Assembly (NCBI GenBank): GCA_002313335.1
Contig: DCBC01000054.1
Span: 63,709 to 81,828, forward strand
DNA: 18,120 nucleotides
Source: Porticoccaceae bacterium UBA1117
GTDB taxonomy: Bacteria; Pseudomonadota; Gammaproteobacteria; Pseudomonadales; Porticoccaceae
Reading direction: 5' to 3'
The notes below the pieces were generated by a model. The model was not told the origin of the DNA. It worked only from the letters and a program-made list of their open reading frames with translations, and did no database searches. The position numbers were made by a program, and so were the translations under genes. This document shows positions 9,078-16,275 of the stretch, in pieces (the stretch's first letter is position 1; every line of letters begins with the position of its first letter).

Positions 9078-10997
9078 TTGAACGATTTGGCAAAAAATAT
9101 AGTAGTTTGGTTGGTTTTGGCAGCCATTCTAATGTCTGTTTTCAACAGTTTTTCACCAGAGCCTGAAAACAACAACATCGATTACTCAGTGTTTTTGAAT
9201 GAAGTCCGTAATGACCGTGTCACTGAGGTTGTCATTGCTGACCTAATCATTGAAGGCGTGCGTAACGACGGGTCGAAATTTCGGTCTGTACGCCCGAACA
9301 TCCAAGACCCTAAACTTATGGATGATTTGGTTAATCATAACGTCAACGTGATTGGTAAAGAGCGAGAAGAACCAAGTCTCTTTACACAGCTGCTGGTCGC
9401 CGCATTCCCGATTTTGTTAATCCTGGCTATTTTTGTGTTCTTTATGCGCCAAATGCAGGGCGGCGGCGGCGGTAAAGGTGGCCCAATGAGCTTTGGAAAG
9501 AGCAAAGCCAAGTTACTAACCGGCGATCAGATCAACACAACGTTTGCTGATGTTGCGGGTGTCGATGAGGCAAAAGAAGATGTTGCTGAATTGGTTGAAT
9601 TCCTAAGTGATCCAACAAAATTTCAGCGTCTTGGAGGCAGAATTCCCAAAGGCGTATTGATGGTTGGTCCTCCTGGAACAGGTAAAACCCTACTTGCCAA
9701 AGCTATTTCAGGTGAAGCAAAAGTGCCGTTCTTTTCCATCTCTGGGTCAGACTTTGTTGAAATGTTTGTAGGCGTCGGTGCTTCTCGCGTTAGAGACATG
9801 TTTGAGCAAGCGAAAAAGCAATCGCCCTGTATTATTTTTATCGATGAGATTGACGCGGTAGGTCGGCACCGTGGTGGTGGTCACGGCGGCGGCAACGATG
9901 AGCGTGAGCAAACCTTGAACCAGCTGCTTGTTGAAATGGATGGTTTTGAAGGAAACGAGGGTGTTATTGTCATAGCGGCTACAAACCGTCCTGATGTTTT
10001 GGATAAGGCGCTATTGCGTCCTGGACGATTTGATCGCCAAGTCTATGTTAGCTTGCCCGACATCCGTGGTCGTGAGCAAATTCTTAAAGTGCATTCTCGC
10101 AAAGTACCTCTTGAAGACAACGTAGATTTGTCGATCTTAGCGCGTGGAACTCCTGGCTTCTCGGGTGCTGATTTAGCCAACTTGATTAACGAAGCGGCAC
10201 TATTTTCAGCGCGTGGTAGTCGTCGCGTAGTAAGTATGGAAGAATTCGAAAAGGCCCGCGATAAAATCATGATGGGCGCTGAGCGACGCTCAATGGTTAT
10301 GTCTCAAAAAGAGAAAACCAACACTGCTTATCACGAAGCGGGACACGCGATTATTGGCCGTTTAGTGCCTGAGCATGACCCAGTGCACAAAGTTACTATT
10401 ATTCCCCGTGGTCGAGCGCTTGGCGTCACTCAGTATTTACCAGAGGAAGATCGCTACAGTATGAACCGCACCCAGCTGTTCAGTCAGCTTTGCAGTTTAT
10501 TTGGTGGGCGTATTGCCGAAGAGCTAGTCGGCGGGTTTGACGGTGTTACTACCGGAGCCTCTAATGATATTGAGAGAGCTACTCAAATGGCGCGCAACAT
10601 GGTGACCAAATGGGGTTTGAACCAAAAGATGGGGCCTATTCTGTATGGTGAAGATGATTCGCAGGCTCCTGGTGGTGGCAACACTCACTACTCAGAAGAT
10701 ACCTCAAGAGAAATTGATCAAGAGGTAAAGACCATTCTTAACGATGCCTATGCGCGTGCGACAACATTGCTGACGGATAATCGAGATATCCTAGAAGCCA
10801 TGAAAGATGCGCTAATGGAGTATGAGACAATTGATGCTGACCAGGTTGATGATCTGATGAACCATCGTCAAGTGCGCCAGCCACGCAACTGGCAGAAAAA
10901 TGACTCGGATAGTAACTCCGGCGGAGACGGCGCGGATAGTGCAAAAAGTGAAGCTTCTAAAGAGCGGCCTATTGGTGGTCCAGTCGAAGAAGCTTAA
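9078..10997 (+). CDS. ftsH: ATP-dependent zinc metalloprotease FtsH
   Basis: FtsH is the essential hexameric AAA+ protease of the inner membrane; it degrades short-lived regulators such as LpxC and unassembled membrane proteins. The 639 residues show two transmembrane helices (about 7-24 and 103-123) around a periplasmic domain, Walker A GPPGTGKT (197-204), Walker B IIFIDEID (252-259), the second region of homology ending RPGRFDR (314-320), zinc motif HEAGH (419-423) and the third zinc ligand D497 in TTGASNDIE. The C-terminal tail is Ser/Asp-rich and unstructured. Translation appears to start at TTG, 7 bases after GAGGA. An ATG at 9071 is out of frame and directly abuts the ribosome site. A strong terminator follows. 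Confidence 0.98.
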   Translation: MNDLAKNIVVWLVLAAILMSVFNSFSPEPENNNIDYSVFLNEVRNDRVTEVVIADLIIEGVRNDGSKFRSVRPNIQDPKLMDDLVNHNVNVIGKEREEPSLFTQLLVAAFPILLILAIFVFFMRQMQGGGGGKGGPMSFGKSKAKLLTGDQINTTFADVAGVDEAKEDVAELVEFLSDPTKFQRLGGRIPKGVLMVGPPGTGKTLLAKAISGEAKVPFFSISGSDFVEMFVGVGASRVRDMFEQAKKQSPCIIFIDEIDAVGRHRGGGHGGGNDEREQTLNQLLVEMDGFEGNEGVIVIAATNRPDVLDKALLRPGRFDRQVYVSLPDIRGREQILKVHSRKVPLEDNVDLSILARGTPGFSGADLANLINEAALFSARGSRRVVSMEEFEKARDKIMMGAERRSMVMSQKEKTNTAYHEAGHAIIGRLVPEHDPVHKVTIIPRGRALGVTQYLPEEDRYSMNRTQLFSQLCSLFGGRIAEELVGGFDGVTTGASNDIERATQMARNMVTKWGLNQKMGPILYGEDDSQAPGGGNTHYSEDTSREIDQEVKTILNDAYARATTLLTDNRDILEAMKDALMEYETIDADQVDDLMNHRQVRQPRNWQKNDSDSNSGGDGADSAKSEASKERPIGGPVEEA

Positions 10998-11006
10998 CTA
11001 TCTTGG

Positions 11007-11015
11007 TGTTATAAA
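11007..11015 (+). promoter_or_regulatory. Extended -10 promoter candidate for folP-glmM
   Basis: TGT followed by TATAAA (11010-11015) forms an extended -10 element 10 bases after the ftsH stop. Initiation is expected near 11022, inside the left arm of the terminator, so RNA begun here could not form the full terminator stem. No -35 is recognised. This would explain how folP is expressed despite the terminator just before it. The placement is read directly; activity is inferred. Confidence 0.4.
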
Positions 11016-11050
11016 AACCCTGGGTTACCATTTGGTCCCAGGGTTTTTTT
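11013..11050 (+). terminator. Rho-independent terminator after ftsH
   Basis: A perfect 12-bp stem pairs 11013-11024 with 11037-11048, and the right side runs into seven T residues (11044-11050). The 12-nt loop can pair further (ACCA with TGGT). It ends the rlmE-ftsH transcript and lies only 21 bp before the folP start codon. Confidence 0.9.
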
Positions 11051-11071
11051 GTATTCAAAAGGCAATAAAAA

Positions 11072-11932
11072 ATGACCAGCTCCATATTGCAGTGCGGCAC
11101 TAAACAACTGGATCTGTCGCGGCCCTCAGTAATGGGTATTGTTAATGTCACACCAGACTCGTTCTCAGATGGCGGAGATCTCTATGCTAACGCGCAGCTT
11201 GATCTCAGTAAAACACTGGGTGTTATTGAAAAAATGCTCAACGACGGTGCCGATATTATAGATATTGGAGGTGAGTCCACTCGACCTGGCGCATCAAGCG
11301 TTAGCGCTCAGCAAGAGCTAGACCGGGTATTGCCAGTATTAGAGTCGGTTATAGAGCGGTTTGATACCCTAGTCTCGGTCGATACCAGCACCGCGGCGGT
11401 GATGACTGAGGCGGCAAAAAAAGGCGCTAGCCTTATTAACGATGTGCGAGCGCTCACTCGAGAGGGTGCACTTGCCGCAGCAGCTATGACTCAGTTACCC
11501 GTATGTCTAATGCACATGCAAAATCAGCCTCAAACGATGCAACATGAGCCCACTTATACGGATGTAGTTGCTGAGGTTTTAGCCTTTTTGGCTGAACGTA
11601 AAAACAGCTGTATGACTGCAGGTATTGACAGTAAAAAAATTATTCTTGACCCTGGATTTGGATTTGGCAAGACCTTAGCCCATAATCTCACCTTGTTTAG
11701 TGCGATTGACCAGTTTGTAGGCACCGGCCATCCGGTATTGGTGGGGGTGTCACGAAAAGCAATGATTGGTCAAATGTTGGGGCTAGAACATACCGAGCAG
11801 CGGTTAATGGGTAGTGTGGCCTTGGCACTGTTGGCCGCCCAGCGTGGCGCCGCGATTCTAAGAGTGCACGACGTGCTTGAGACTAAGCAAGCCATTGATG
11901 TATGGCAAACAACTATTAAGGATGAAGATTGA
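11072..11932 (+). CDS. folP: Dihydropteroate synthase FolP
   Basis: FolP joins 6-hydroxymethyl-7,8-dihydropterin pyrophosphate with p-aminobenzoate to give dihydropteroate in folate synthesis; it is the sulfonamide target. The 286-residue TIM-barrel protein has the signature MGIVNVTPDSFSDGG (21-35), DIGGESTRPG (64-73), the central VSVDTSTAAV strand, LINDVRALT, ILDPGFGFGKT and the closing ILRVHDV. AAGG is found about 10 bases before the ATG. It precedes glmM with a gap of 3 bases, so the two are co-transcribed. No alteration typical of the plasmid Sul enzymes is apparent. Confidence 0.97.
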   Translation: MTSSILQCGTKQLDLSRPSVMGIVNVTPDSFSDGGDLYANAQLDLSKTLGVIEKMLNDGADIIDIGGESTRPGASSVSAQQELDRVLPVLESVIERFDTLVSVDTSTAAVMTEAAKKGASLINDVRALTREGALAAAAMTQLPVCLMHMQNQPQTMQHEPTYTDVVAEVLAFLAERKNSCMTAGIDSKKIILDPGFGFGKTLAHNLTLFSAIDQFVGTGHPVLVGVSRKAMIGQMLGLEHTEQRLMGSVALALLAAQRGAAILRVHDVLETKQAIDVWQTTIKDED

Positions 11933-11935
11933 GCA

Positions 11936-13279
11936 ATGAGCAGAAAATATTTTGGAACAGACGGTATTCGTGGCACGGTGGGCGAGCACCCCATTACAGC
12001 CGATTTTATGCTAAAGCTGGGTTATGCAGCAGGTAAGGTTTTAACCCGTAATACCAACGCCAAAAAACGCGTACTAATAGGCAAAGACACACGTGTATCA
12101 GGCTACATGTTTGAGGCTGCATTGGAATCAGGGCTAATCGCTGCTGGCGTCAATGTTGATATGCTTGGCCCTATGCCAACCCCAGCCATTGCTTACTTGA
12201 CGCGTGCGTTTCGCGCATCTGCCGGCATTGTTATTAGTGCGTCGCACAATCCAGTGGCTGACAATGGAATTAAGTTTTTCTCTGCTGACGGCTACAAACT
12301 GCCGGACGAGATTGAGTTAGAAATAGAGCGTCTGATTGACGAGCCTCTAACAACCAATGACTCGTTTAATCTTGGCAAAGCACGGCGTATTACCGATGCA
12401 ACGGGGCGATATGTAGAATTTTGTAAAGGCTCATTGCCTTCCCAGTTTAATTTGGTGGGCTTTAAAATTGTACTGGACTGTGCCAATGGCGCTACCTACA
12501 ACGCCGCGCCAAAAGTATTCAAAGAATTGGGCGCCCATACTATTACCATGGCCAATGAGCCTAATGGATTCAATATCAACGATCAGTGCGGATCAACTTA
12601 CATGGAAGGCATTTGCGCCAGAGTAGTTGAAGAAAAAGCCGACTTTGGTATCGCTCTAGATGGTGATGGCGATCGGGTATTATTCTCAGATGCCAATGGT
12701 GAGGTTGTAGATGGTGATGAGCTAATCTACATTATTGCTCAACATCGTCATCAGTCCGATGCAGGTTGCAACGGCGTTGCCGGTACTCTAATGAGCAATT
12801 TAGGCATGGAGTTAGCCCTTAAAGACCTAGGTATTCCCTTTCTGCGAACAAAGGTGGGCGACCGCTATGTAGTTGAGGCGCTTAAAGAAAACGATTGGAG
12901 TCTAGGCGGTGAAGGCTCTGGACACGTACTGTGCAGTGATTTAAATACCACCGGGGATGGCATAGTTGCAGCACTGCAAGTCATTAGAGCCATCTCTGAC
13001 AGTGGTAAAACCTTGGCTGAATTAAAAGCCGGTATGCAAAAATTCCCACAAACCATGATTAATGTACGCCTTGCTAAAAAGGTTGATATTAGCGACAACA
13101 GCGCGATTAATGCAGCAGTGGCAGACGCAGAAAAGAAATTGGCTGGCCGTGGTAGGGTGCTACTAAGACCATCGGGTACAGAGCCATTAATTAGAGTCAT
13201 GGCAGAAGGTGATGACCAAGCCTTGGTAGAGCAACAAGTTCAGGCCATTGCCAAGGTTGTAGAACAGCAGATAGGCTAG
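11936..13279 (+). CDS. glmM: Phosphoglucosamine mutase GlmM
   Basis: GlmM converts glucosamine-6-phosphate to glucosamine-1-phosphate, feeding UDP-GlcNAc to MurA and LPS synthesis. The 447-residue alpha-D-phosphohexomutase shows all four family sites: FGTDGIRG (6-13), the phosphoserine loop SASHNP with S103 (101-106), the metal loop DGDGDR with D242, D244 and D246, the sugar loop GEGSGH, and the phosphate-binding [11 protein letters not shown] near the C-terminus. The FGTDGIRG start and overall length separate GlmM from ManB/PGM relatives. It begins 3 bases after the folP stop. Confidence 0.98.
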   Translation: MSRKYFGTDGIRGTVGEHPITADFMLKLGYAAGKVLTRNTNAKKRVLIGKDTRVSGYMFEAALESGLIAAGVNVDMLGPMPTPAIAYLTRAFRASAGIVISASHNPVADNGIKFFSADGYKLPDEIELEIERLIDEPLTTNDSFNLGKARRITDATGRYVEFCKGSLPSQFNLVGFKIVLDCANGATYNAAPKVFKELGAHTITMANEPNGFNINDQCGSTYMEGICARVVEEKADFGIALDGDGDRVLFSDANGEVVDGDELIYIIAQHRHQSDAGCNGVAGTLMSNLGMELALKDLGIPFLRTKVGDRYVVEALKENDWSLGGEGSGHVLCSDLNTTGDGIVAALQVIRAISDSGKTLAELKAGMQKFPQTMINVRLAKKVDISDNSAINAAVADAEKKLAGRGRVLLRPSGTEPLIRVMAEGDDQALVEQQVQAIAKVVEQQIG

Positions 13280-13291
13280 CAACATTAGTAA

Positions 13292-13309
13292 GGGAAAAGC
13301 GCTTTTCCC
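13292..13309 (+). promoter_or_regulatory. Perfect 18-bp palindrome, operator candidate upstream of tpiA
   Basis: GGGAAAAGCGCTTTTCCC is an uninterrupted perfect palindrome 12 bp after the glmM stop. Its AAGCGCTT core with central CG resembles operators of LacI/GalR-family repressors. It lies immediately upstream of a promoter-like pair and has no T-run, so an operator is more likely than a terminator. The regulator is unknown and not encoded in this window. Confidence 0.5.
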
Positions 13310-13311
13310 AG

Positions 13312-13340
13312 TTGTAAAAAAAGCGTTTGTCGGGTAGTCT
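13312..13340 (+). promoter_or_regulatory. Possible tpiA-secG promoter
   Basis: TTGTAA (13312-13317) and TAGTCT (13335-13340) are separated by 17 bp. The -35 matches TTGACA at four of six positions, but the -10 is weak. The 18-bp palindrome ends 2 bp before the -35, a position suited to regulation. Initiation near 13347 would give a leader of about 35 nt to the tpiA ATG. Confidence 0.3.
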
Positions 13341-13381
13341 TTGCGCCCCTTTTAAAGGCACCTCAGAAAGGATTGTGTGAA

Positions 13382-14128
13382 ATGAATAAACCGTTAATAG
13401 CGGGCAACTGGAAAATGCATGGCAATGCAGACAATGCGGCTGAGTTAGCCAAGCATTTAGCGTTACATGACATTACATTTGCTGGTGTTGACGTGGTTGT
13501 TTTTCCACCCGCGGTGCATTTAGAAAGAGTAGTAGTGGCAGTGGCTAACAGTGCAGTTGGTGTTGGTGCACAAAACATGTCTCAGTGGGCCTCTGGGGCG
13601 TATACCGGTGAAATATCCGGAGACATGCTAAAAGATATTGGTTGTCACTATGTATTAGTAGGCCACTCAGAGCGAAGAATATTGTTTGCTGAGAGCAGCC
13701 AGCTAGTCGCAGAAAAGTTTGATGCCGCACAGAAGCAGGGTTTAACACCTATCCTTTGTGTTGGTGAGTCACTGCAGCAAAGACAGCAGGGACAGACAGT
13801 AGAGGTTGTCACCGCGCAAATTGCGGCAGTGATAAACCTAGTAGGTATCGAAAACCTCTGTAAAGGCGTTGTCGCCTACGAACCGGTTTGGGCCATTGGT
13901 ACCGGTGAAGTGGCTAGCCCAGAACAAGCCCAAGCCGTCCATGCAGAGATTCGCTCTCAGCTGGGTAGTCAAGGCGCAAACACTCGGCTTATTTATGGTG
14001 GCAGTGTTAAAGCGAGTAATGCCGGTGCAATATTTGCACAGCCAGATATAGACGGTGGCTTAGTTGGAGGAGCCTCACTTGAGGCAACAGAATTTTCTAA
14101 AATTGCACAGTTAATGGTACAAGGGTAA
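13382..14128 (+). CDS. tpiA: Triosephosphate isomerase TpiA
   Basis: TpiA interconverts dihydroxyacetone phosphate and glyceraldehyde-3-phosphate. From the ATG at 13382 the protein is 249 residues with the full catalytic set: N9 and K11 in AGNWKMHG, H95 in GHSERR and E167 in AYEPVWAIGTG, followed by the phosphate loop IYGGSVKASNA and the closing GGLVGGASL. AGAAAGGA ends 9 bases before this ATG. An in-frame TTG at 13373 abuts the ribosome site and is unlikely. It follows glmM after about 100 bp and precedes secG by 10 bp. Confidence 0.97.
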   Translation: MNKPLIAGNWKMHGNADNAAELAKHLALHDITFAGVDVVVFPPAVHLERVVVAVANSAVGVGAQNMSQWASGAYTGEISGDMLKDIGCHYVLVGHSERRILFAESSQLVAEKFDAAQKQGLTPILCVGESLQQRQQGQTVEVVTAQIAAVINLVGIENLCKGVVAYEPVWAIGTGEVASPEQAQAVHAEIRSQLGSQGANTRLIYGGSVKASNAGAIFAQPDIDGGLVGGASLEATEFSKIAQLMVQG

Positions 14129-14138
14129 ACGAAAAATC

Positions 14139-14498
14139 ATGGAAAAATTTATATTAATATTTCACTTTTTAGTGGCAATATCTCTTATTGGCCTTATCTT
14201 AATTCAGCAAGGCAAGGGCGCTGAAGCAGGAGCATCATTTGGTGCAGGGGCATCTCAAACAGTCTTTGGCAGTGGTGGTGGTTGGAATTTCTTCAGTAAA
14301 ATGACGGCTATCTTGGCAACTATATTCTTTGCCACAAGTGTCAGTTTGGCCATTACCGCAAAGAACAAGACCGTAATAGACGACTTTAGTGTCCTTGGCA
14401 TAGACGCTATTCCAACCGAGGCAGTTATGGAAACAGAGCTTCCAGGTCTGTCATCAGATGACTTTAAAGCAACAGATGAGTCAGAACTTCCTCAATAA
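14139..14498 (+). CDS. secG: Protein translocase subunit SecG
   Basis: SecG is the small subunit of the SecYEG inner-membrane channel and helps SecA-driven export. The 119 residues show two transmembrane helices (about 3-23 and 52-74) joined by the conserved cytoplasmic loop LIQQGKGAEAGASFGAGASQTVFGSGG (21-47), which identifies SecG. The acidic C-terminal tail from about 80 on is variable in the family. It starts 10 bp after tpiA, the usual tpiA-secG pair. In related genomes tRNA-Leu follows closely; here about 1.7 kb intervenes. Confidence 0.96.
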   Translation: MEKFILIFHFLVAISLIGLILIQQGKGAEAGASFGAGASQTVFGSGGGWNFFSKMTAILATIFFATSVSLAITAKNKTVIDDFSVLGIDAIPTEAVMETELPGLSSDDFKATDESELPQ

Positions 14499-14507
14499 CT
14501 GAAAGTG

Positions 14508-14572
14508 TGATAATTCCCTTCAATACTGGCCTACTTAAAAGGACGATGACAATGTTGAAGACGGAATTATTA
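14508..14572 (+). repeat. Long inverted repeat just after secG
   Basis: Bases 14508-14523 pair with 14555-14572: a 10-bp outer part (one G-U pair) with AATTCC/GGAATT, a 2-nt bulge (14561-14562), then CTTCAA/TTGAAG, enclosing a 31-nt loop. It starts 10 bases after the secG stop, lacks a following T-run, and lies where the sequence turns A-rich. It may be a processing or stability element for the secG mRNA, or a boundary structure of the inserted segment. Nothing coding is seen between it and 14764 apart from a weak in-frame extension of the next ORF. Confidence 0.5.
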
Positions 14573-14764
14573 ACTTAAATTATCAGTATTTAATTAATAA
14601 AAGAATTGGAGTTTGGAATAGCATTTCAAGAAACTTCAAGAAGGCTGCTAAGAAAGAAAGTTGGGAACAAGAAAGAAAGGAACTATTACCATGAAACCCA
14701 AATGGGTGCCGAATGGAAAATAGAAATAAGGGAAAAAGGATTCACAGAAGGAAAAGGCGGAAAT

Positions 14765-14917
14765 ATGCCAGCCTTAGGTTATCCTTGCGCTGTTTGTGAA
14801 AGCAAAAAGACAAAATCGCGCTTTGCAGAAAGTTCAGACGAAGAAGAAAGTAATTTACTTTGGATGGAATTGCAATGTAAACACTGTCAAAATAATACGC
14901 GTTACACTAGGAAATAA
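14765..14917 (+). CDS. Small putative zinc-ribbon protein
   Basis: I do not recognise this family. The 50-residue protein, MPALGY onward, has two CxxC knuckles, CAVC (8-11) and CKHC (38-41), spaced as in a minimal zinc ribbon, with an acidic SSDEEES stretch between and a basic C-terminus. The ATG at 14765 follows GGAAAAGGCGGAAAT, a good ribosome site. The frame stays open upstream to a TTG at 14606, and an ATG at 14702 would give 71 residues, but that upstream part is Lys/Glu-rich low-complexity sequence and doubtful. It precedes the oxidoreductase gene by 72 bp in the same A-rich block. Whether it is expressed is unknown. Confidence 0.5.
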   Translation: MPALGYPCAVCESKKTKSRFAESSDEEESNLLWMELQCKHCQNNTRYTRK

Positions 14918-14989
14918 GCACCCAATACTAAAATTTATATACACACACAGATATAAAGCAATTACTTACGGACAAGACTAACCATAAAC

Positions 14990-16015
14990 ATGCGAGCAGT
15001 AATTCTTACTAAATTTGGAAAATCAGAGGAAGCGTTTGAAATTCAAGAACGTCCAATACCTAGCCCAAAAGATTATGAAATTTGTGTTAAAGCAGAAGCT
15101 TTCGGATTAAACTTTGCAGATGTGATGGCACGTCAAGGTTTGTATCGAGACTGTCCGCCTTTGCCAACTATTTTGGGTTATGAAGTCGTAGGAAGGGTTC
15201 ATGCGGCAGGCAAAGATGTGACTGATTTTGAAGTAGGACAACGGGTAGTTTCTTCGACTCGTTTTGGAGGGTATGCGGAATATGCTGTTGCCGATGCTCG
15301 TGCCGCCGCAGTTATTCCTGAAGATATGGATTATTGCGTTGCAGCTGCTTTGGCAACACAATATGCAACCGCTTACTATTGTGCGGCTTATACGACTCAG
15401 TTGCACAAAGGAGAGCATGTTTTGATTCAAGCTGCTGCTGGTGGCGTTGGAACGGCATTGGTTCAAATTGCTAAAAGTAAAGGCTGTATCGTTTATGGAA
15501 CGGCTGGCTCTGAGGAAAAACTAGAGTATTTGCGCACGCTTGGTGTCGATCATCCAATCAATTATAATACGACTGATTTTGCGGCTTATATTGAAAAAAA
15601 ATCAGGTAAAAATGCGATTGATGTTGCCTTTGATAGTTTGGGAGGAAGTGCGGTAAAGAAAGCTCGTAAATTATTAGCAATAGGAACAGGGCGTATTGTT
15701 TGTTATGGTGCAGCCAGTCGTTCTGGTAGAGCTAAAGGTATTTTGGGTGACTTAAAACTGGTTTTTGGCTTTGGCTTTTTAGCTTCGGTAGAATTGCTAT
15801 TAAAATCTCAAGGAGTAATTGGCGTGAATATGTCGCATATAGCTGATAATCGTCCAGAAGCATTTAAATACTGTATCCAAAATGTAGTGAAATTGGTTGA
15901 GGAAGGAACTTTGAGTCCTACCATAGGAGGAAAGTTTGCGGTAGAAGATATTTCTAAAGCACATGAGTTCTTAGGCGGTCGAAAATCTATTGGAAAAGTT
16001 GCCGTACATTGGTAA
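14990..16015 (+). CDS. Zinc-independent MDR oxidoreductase, quinone reductase/VAT-1-like
   Basis: This is a 341-residue medium-chain dehydrogenase/reductase, cytosolic, expected to use NADPH to reduce a quinone or an activated double bond; the true substrate cannot be told. The GroES-like N-terminal domain has GLNFADVMARQGLY (39-52) and LGYEVVGRV (62-70), typical of the QOR/VAT-1 branch. The Rossmann domain has the AAAGGVG nucleotide loop (148-154) and GTAGSEEK (170-177). The structural and catalytic zinc ligands of alcohol dehydrogenases are absent. No Shine-Dalgarno precedes the ATG (ACCATAAAC), unlike most of the flanking genes, and the upstream sequence is A-rich. It interrupts secG and tRNA-Leu and ends at its own terminator. 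I infer horizontal acquisition, perhaps from Bacteroidota. Confidence 0.88.
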   Translation: MRAVILTKFGKSEEAFEIQERPIPSPKDYEICVKAEAFGLNFADVMARQGLYRDCPPLPTILGYEVVGRVHAAGKDVTDFEVGQRVVSSTRFGGYAEYAVADARAAAVIPEDMDYCVAAALATQYATAYYCAAYTTQLHKGEHVLIQAAAGGVGTALVQIAKSKGCIVYGTAGSEEKLEYLRTLGVDHPINYNTTDFAAYIEKKSGKNAIDVAFDSLGGSAVKKARKLLAIGTGRIVCYGAASRSGRAKGILGDLKLVFGFGFLASVELLLKSQGVIGVNMSHIADNRPEAFKYCIQNVVKLVEEGTLSPTIGGKFAVEDISKAHEFLGGRKSIGKVAVHW

Positions 16016-16041
16016 TTTATTCTGTAGTGAGTATTAAGTAG

Positions 16042-16087
16042 AAAGTCGTATGTTATTCATTTTATTAGGAATAACATACGACTTTTT
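16042..16087 (+). terminator. Terminator after the oxidoreductase gene
   Basis: A perfect 17-bp inverted repeat pairs 16042-16058 with 16069-16085 across a 10-nt loop; the right arm ends in five T residues (16083-16087). The A-run at the left base could make it work in both directions. It closes the A-rich segment and shields tRNA-Leu from read-through. Confidence 0.85.
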
Positions 16088-16088
16088 A

Positions 16089-16145
16089 TTTTACGTTAAT
16101 TCCCCCTGAGTGGTGGGTGGGTCAAAGGGCAGTAGTAACGTAAAA
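16089..16145 (+). repeat. 10-bp inverted repeat enclosing a G-rich tract
   Basis: TTTTACGTTA (16089-16098) and its exact complement at 16136-16145 enclose 37 bases. Inside lie CCCCC at 16102-16106 and G-runs at 16112-16113, 16115-16117, 16119-16121 and 16127-16129, a possible two-tetrad quadruplex. It stands about 30 bp before tRNA-Leu in the position of its promoter region; no clear -35/-10 pair is visible. Confidence 0.4.
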
Positions 16146-16160
16146 ATTTTAAAGACAGAG

Positions 16161-16273
16161 CTTAAATTTAGTATTGCGCGGATGTGGCGGAATTGGTAGA
16201 CGCGTCAGCTTGAGGGGCTGGTGACTTAGGTCGTGGGGGTTCAAGTCCCCCCATCCGCACCACTAAATTTAAG
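16161..16273. repeat. Perfect 12-bp inverted repeat flanking tRNA-Leu
   Basis: CTTAAATTTAGT at 16161-16172 is exactly complementary to ACTAAATTTAAG at 16262-16273, overlapping the last A of the CCA end. In the precursor RNA the two arms could stack beyond the acceptor stem and hold both trailers together. The AAATTT core is self-complementary, which raises the chance of coincidence. Confidence 0.55.
16178..16262 (+). tRNA. leuU: tRNA-Leu (anticodon GAG)
   Basis: This is a complete type II leucine tRNA that reads CUC/CUU codons. The acceptor arms GCGGATG (16178-16184) and CATCCGC (16252-16258) pair fully, with discriminator A and an encoded CCA (16260-16262). The D-arm has AATTGGTAGA, the anticodon stem TCAGC/GCTGG holds the loop TTGAGGG with GAG at 16212-16214, the long variable arm pairs GAC with GTC, and the T-arm is GGGGG-TTCAAGT-CCCCC. 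The gene next to secG in relatives is this same tRNA, confirming locus identity. The symbol is by analogy with E. coli. Confidence 0.97.
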
Positions 16274-16275
16274 AA

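Noticed and set aside
10900..11103. 67-codon plus-strand frame across the ftsH end and the terminator
   Set aside because: It runs through a terminator hairpin and overlaps both ftsH and folP in another frame.
14639..14680. Short tandem-like repeats (AAGAAAGAAAG at 14650 and 14669) as possible CRISPR or VNTR
   Set aside because: Only two 11-bp purine-rich copies 19 bp apart; no regular repeat-spacer pattern anywhere in the window.
14690..14722. 10-codon frame starting at an ATG behind AAAGGAAC
   Set aside because: It has a good ribosome site but gives only a 10-residue peptide before TAG; a leader peptide cannot be excluded, but nothing supports one.
14606..14764. Upstream extension of the small CxxC protein from a TTG at 14606
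   Set aside because: It is Lys/Glu-rich, built on short AAGAAAG and TTCAAGAA repeats, with no ribosome site; probably non-coding leader that happens to stay open.
14796..14981. 61-codon frame overlapping the CxxC protein
   Set aside because: It lies out of frame inside a better-supported gene, has no ribosome site and is low-complexity Lys-rich.
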